Positions 59,700 through 64,000 of a DNA stretch of 64,000 nt are shown here, piece after piece (within the stretch, counting starts at the first letter, position 1; the number at the start of each line of letters is the position of its first letter). Position numbers and translations under genes: made by a program. The notes below the pieces were generated by a model. It did no database searches. It was given only the letters and a program-made list of their open reading frames with translations, and was not told the DNA's origin. The stretch is from NCBI RefSeq assembly GCF_009764355.1, contig NZ_LNUA01000009.1, forward strand, positions 42,911 through 106,910, written 5' to 3'. Source of the stretch: Companilactobacillus bobalius (lineage in GTDB: Bacteria; Bacillota; Bacilli; Lactobacillales; Lactobacillaceae).

Positions 59700-60980
59700 A
59701 TGAATAACAACAATAATAATGGTTTACGAGGACGTCGGAAAAGAACGCGTAATAGCGCCTTGGCGTCCAGCAATAATGGAAAGATTAAACATCCGCTCCT
59801 TAAGATAATCGGGTTGGTAGCTTTAGTAACTTTCTTTGTAATGGGGGCATATGGTTTTAGAATCTATGCTCAAGCTCAGAATTCTTTGGGCAAGACATAT
59901 AAAGCAATAGATGGAAAGAATGCTTCCGCTAAGATAGTTAGTAAGAAGCCCGTTTCAATATTGTTGTTAGGTGTAGATACAACGGATAACGGTGTTCGTG
60001 ACACAGAAACAAATTATCGTGGTAATTCTGATACGATGATTATCGTAACGGTTAATCCTAAGACTAATAAGACAACAATGATGTCAGTTCCACGTGATTC
60101 AATGACAGAAATTTGGAAGAGTGCTAATCACAACACGAAGAAGATTCAAAAGATAAACTCAGCATATAATATTGGTAATGAAGAAAGTGCCATGGTTACA
60201 ACTGAAAAGTTTTTGAACGTTCCAATTGACTACTACATTAAGGTAGATTTCAATTCTTTAAAGGAAATTGTTAATGCTGTTGGAGGTGTAGATGTTGACG
60301 TACCGTTCAGTTTCTCGTATGGTGATACAGGCGAAAAGAAGTCACACTTCAAAAAAGGTAAGATGCATTTAAACGGTAAACAGGCCTTGGATTACTCAAG
60401 AATGCGTTATGAAGATCCACAGGGTGATTATGGACGTCAATTGCGTCAACGCCAAGTTATAACAGCTATTATCAAGAGTGCAGCTAGTGCAAAGACCTTT
60501 ACACGTTATCAAAAGGTTCTAGATAGTATCTCTAGTTCAATGACAACTAACTTAAGTTTCAGTGATATGCAATCCATGTTCTTGAATTACAGTGGAGCAG
60601 CCAAGAATATTGACTCTGACCATTTGCAAGGATATGGTTCAATGATCGATGGTTCATCTTATGAAATAGCACCAACTAAGGAATTAAGACGAGTATCTAA
60701 TAAGTTACGTAAGCAATTAGGCTTAGCTGAAGAACAATTGAATAATAAAGAAACCAGATTAAACGCGTATAATGAGAAGTTAGGCTTTTCATTTAATTAC
60801 ACCGGTAATCAACAACAGAACTACACAACTAAGATTACTTCTACAAGTAGTTCTACTAGTTCTGAGAGTTCGTATGGTTCAAGTTATGGAGAATCAAGTC
60901 ATTCTACTGGTGGTTATGGTAGTAGTTCTAACAGTTCTACTGGGTCAACTGGTTCCAGAGGCTTCGGTGGCGGCTATTAA
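59700..60980 (+). CDS. LytR-CpsA-Psr (LCP) family cell-wall ligase
   Basis: A 426-aa type II membrane protein that transfers teichoic acid or polysaccharide from lipid carrier to peptidoglycan. A poly-Asn and Arg/Lys-rich start, a membrane helix (about 32-52) and the LCP domain (about 75-290) with SILLLGVDTTD, GNSDTMIIVTVNP, MMSVPRDSM and DYGRQLRQRQVI are visible. A Ser/Gly/Thr-rich tail follows. An ACGGAG site precedes the ATG. It is monocistronic. Confidence 0.92.
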   Translation: MNNNNNNGLRGRRKRTRNSALASSNNGKIKHPLLKIIGLVALVTFFVMGAYGFRIYAQAQNSLGKTYKAIDGKNASAKIVSKKPVSILLLGVDTTDNGVRDTETNYRGNSDTMIIVTVNPKTNKTTMMSVPRDSMTEIWKSANHNTKKIQKINSAYNIGNEESAMVTTEKFLNVPIDYYIKVDFNSLKEIVNAVGGVDVDVPFSFSYGDTGEKKSHFKKGKMHLNGKQALDYSRMRYEDPQGDYGRQLRQRQVITAIIKSAASAKTFTRYQKVLDSISSSMTTNLSFSDMQSMFLNYSGAAKNIDSDHLQGYGSMIDGSSYEIAPTKELRRVSNKLRKQLGLAEEQLNNKETRLNAYNEKLGFSFNYTGNQQQNYTTKITSTSSSTSSESSYGSSYGESSHSTGGYGSSSNSSTGSTGSRGFGGGY

Positions 60981-61022
60981 ATTAATTAGTTAAATAATAA
61001 GCGGGGGTAACCCCATTTGAAT

Positions 61023-61056
61023 AAAGGCTGAGACAAATGTTTTCAGTCTTTTCTTA
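61023..61056 (+). terminator. LCP gene terminator
   Basis: AAAGGCTGA pairs with TCAGTCTTT over nine bases (G:U included), with T-rich flank. Confidence 0.65.
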
Positions 61057-61075
61057 TTGTATAAAGGAGAAAAAT

Positions 61076-62620
61076 ATGAGTGTTTTAGAAGTACACGGAT
61101 TAACACAACAATTTTTGGATAAAAGATTGTACGATTCCGCAGATCTACAAGTAAATAAAGAGGATCATTTAGGTATCATTGGTCAAAATGGTGTTGGTAA
61201 GAGTACCTTTATTAAGATTTTGACTGGTCAAATTGAACCTGATGAGGGCAAGATTACATGGAAGAAACATATGACCGTTGGTTATTTGGATCAACAAGCC
61301 AAATTAGCCTCAGGGATGACCATATATGAATATCTTCAAACAGCATTTTCAAAATTATATGAAACTAGTGACCAGTTAAACGAAATTTACATGAATGATC
61401 CTAGTGATGAAGATTTGGAAAGAGCTGGAAAACTTCAAGAAATCTTAGATGCCAACGATTTCTACGAATTGGATACTAAGATTGAACAAGTAGCAACTGG
61501 TTTAGGATTGGATGCTATTGGATATGAGCATGACGTTTCCAAACTAAGTGGTGGTCAACGTTCAAAGATTATCTTGGCTAAAATTCTATTGGAGAAACCC
61601 GATATGATTTTGCTAGATGAGCCTACTAACTACTTAGATACTAATCATATTGACTGGTTAGCTGATTATTTGAATGATTTCCAAGGAGCATTTATCGTAA
61701 TTTCCCATGATTATGGCTTCTTAGACCGCATTATAAACTGTGTAGCTGATTTTGAATTCGGTAAGATCACTAAGTATACAGGTAGTCTCAAGCAAGCTCT
61801 AAAGCAAAAGGCTGCTAACAAAGAAACATATATGAAGGCTTACGTTAAGCAACAAGAGAAAATCTCTAAGACTAAGGCTTATATTAGAAAGTTTAAAGCC
61901 GGTTCTAGATCAAAGAGTGCTAAGAGTAGGGAGAAACAATTAGCTCATATGGATGTGTTGACACCTCCAGGGAATAAGACAGCTGCCAGCTTTGGATTCC
62001 CATATGTAGAAGTACCAAGTTCGAGAATGCTATTGGAAGTTAATGATCTAAAAGTAGGTTATGATGGTAAACCTCTATTTGATAAGGCCCTCAATTTCTC
62101 AATCGTCAGTGGAGAAAAGATGGTTATCAAAGGATTCAATGGTATTGGTAAGTCTACATTGATTAAGACTCTTTTGGGTATACTTAAGCCTATTGAAGGT
62201 AACTATGATTTCTCTGAAGTTGCTAAGATAGGTTACTTTAAACAAGATCTTGTCTGGGAGAACAATCTCGAAAGTCCATTTAAGTACATTAGTGACAAGC
62301 ATCCAGACCAAGGTGGTAAAGAGGTTAGACGTGTTCTGGCTAGAACTGGATTGACTAATCAACAGATCATGTCACCGCTACGTTCTCTTTCTGGTGGGGA
62401 GCAGACTAAGGTTAAGATAGGTGATTTGATGTTCAATACTTCTAACTTCCTATTCATGGATGAGCCTACAAACCATTTGGATGATGAGAGTAAAGCTGCA
62501 CTACGTAAGGGTTTGAAGAACTATGAAGGATCATTGATCTTAGTAACCCATGAAGAAGACTTCTATAGTAGTGATTGGATAAATAAGGTTCTAGATATTG
62601 AAAAGATAAAAGAAAATTAG
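61076..62620 (+). CDS. ABC-F family ATPase
   Basis: A 514-aa soluble protein with two ABC domains and no membrane span. Site 1: GIIGQNGVGKSTFIKIL, LSGGQRSKIILAKILLEKPDMILLDEPTNYLD. Site 2: GFNGIGKSTLIKTLLG, LSGGEQTKVKIGDLMFNTSNFLFMDEPTNHLD. A charged linker with lysines (about 235-290) joins them. The ATG at 61076 follows AAAGGAG. ABC-F proteins act on ribosomes in translation or antibiotic protection; which type this is cannot be told. Confidence 0.9.
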   Translation: MSVLEVHGLTQQFLDKRLYDSADLQVNKEDHLGIIGQNGVGKSTFIKILTGQIEPDEGKITWKKHMTVGYLDQQAKLASGMTIYEYLQTAFSKLYETSDQLNEIYMNDPSDEDLERAGKLQEILDANDFYELDTKIEQVATGLGLDAIGYEHDVSKLSGGQRSKIILAKILLEKPDMILLDEPTNYLDTNHIDWLADYLNDFQGAFIVISHDYGFLDRIINCVADFEFGKITKYTGSLKQALKQKAANKETYMKAYVKQQEKISKTKAYIRKFKAGSRSKSAKSREKQLAHMDVLTPPGNKTAASFGFPYVEVPSSRMLLEVNDLKVGYDGKPLFDKALNFSIVSGEKMVIKGFNGIGKSTLIKTLLGILKPIEGNYDFSEVAKIGYFKQDLVWENNLESPFKYISDKHPDQGGKEVRRVLARTGLTNQQIMSPLRSLSGGEQTKVKIGDLMFNTSNFLFMDEPTNHLDDESKAALRKGLKNYEGSLILVTHEEDFYSSDWINKVLDIEKIKEN

Positions 62621-62647
62621 TTATTTTCAAAAAAGTATGAAAAATAC

Positions 62648-62676
62648 TTGCATTGGTTTACCATTAACGGTAAGAT
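62648..62676 (+). promoter_or_regulatory. rRNA promoter P1
   Basis: TTGCAT at 62648-62653, a 17-base spacer and TAAGAT at 62671-62676, about 270 bases before the 16S start. Confidence 0.55.
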
Positions 62677-62764
62677 ATTATTTGTTGTCGCAAGAGAACA
62701 AACGTATCAACAGATTGATTGATGATTTCATCAATTCAATTGAAATAATTATTTTAAAAAGTTA

Positions 62765-62793
62765 TTGACAAATTGTTATTAACTTGATAAACT
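62765..62793 (+). promoter_or_regulatory. rRNA promoter P2
   Basis: TTGACA at 62765-62770, an exact 17-base spacer and TAAACT at 62788-62793. A leader with a short hairpin and ACCTTTGAAAACTGAACAAAG-type sequence, usual before lactobacillus 16S genes, follows. Confidence 0.75.
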
Positions 62794-62949
62794 AATTAAG
62801 TTGTCGATGAGCGTAAGCGCTTAATTGACTGGTAGACCTTTGAAAACTGAACAAAGTTTTAACACTAAAATTGTGTAGGCCAACATTTATTTGTTGGATT
62901 TACAACGAAGTCAATTCGCTAGTATTTTTATTTATGAGTCACAAACTTT

Positions 62950-64000
<1,051 letters not shown>

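Overview
The window is from a low-GC Gram-positive bacterium of the family Lactobacillaceae. The evidence is AT-rich DNA, many Shine-Dalgarno sites close to AGGAGG, Gram-positive cell-wall genes (bifunctional PBP, LCP protein), a Bacillus-type dnaA-dnaN-yaaA-recF-gyrB-gyrA block, and a 16S rRNA 5' part of lactobacillus type. The 16S and gene set fit the Companilactobacillus (former L. alimentarius/farciminis) group, but that is inference and not checked by alignment.

Layout. 1-8.9 kb: a cut polyprenyl diphosphate synthase diverging from a UbiA/MenA prenyltransferase, acetate kinase, a coiled-coil protein next to a GtrB-type glycosyltransferase, a TetR regulator with a CPA2 antiporter, and type II NADH dehydrogenase. 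8.9-28.6 kb: mostly transport and metabolism (DUF1003 protein, ammonium channel, Kup, nicotinamidase, nagB, a DXS-like enzyme, two permease/peptidase loci, an atypical ClC protein, a PadR-DUF1700 operon, a Gfo/Idh/MocA oxidoreductase and a short UvrA paralogue), with several structured intergenic elements.

28.7-51.2 kb is the chromosomal origin. Leftward run mnmG, mnmE, yidC, rnpA and rpmH; rightward run dnaA, dnaN, yaaA, recF, gyrB, gyrA, rpsF, ssb, rpsR, then an XRE/DUF3278 insert, gdpP, rplI, dnaB and purA. DnaA boxes lie on both sides of dnaA, and a box, GC cluster, DnaA-trio and AT-rich tract lies before dnaN. An exact 16-bp parS site lies between rpsF and ssb. Transcription diverges from oriC, as expected for leading-strand coding.

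51.3-62.6 kb: an NmrA-type oxidoreductase with an Rrf2 regulator, a cell-envelope cluster (two membrane-anchored proteins of unknown function, a class A PBP), an APC permease, an LCP cell-wall ligase and an ABC-F ATPase. The window ends in a 16S rRNA gene behind two rRNA promoters.

Functional links: polyprenyl synthase, MenA and NDH-2 suggest a menaquinone electron-transfer capacity. GdpP and Kup both connect to c-di-AMP/potassium control. MnmE/MnmG, RnpA/L34/YidC and the replication genes are housekeeping. No insertion sequence, prophage, CRISPR array or tRNA was seen. The least explained material is non-coding: a 129-bp structured repeat at the 3' ends of two genes, a 55-bp palindromic repeat pair, a large nested palindrome, and a pseudoknot-forming RNA candidate upstream of the ClC gene.
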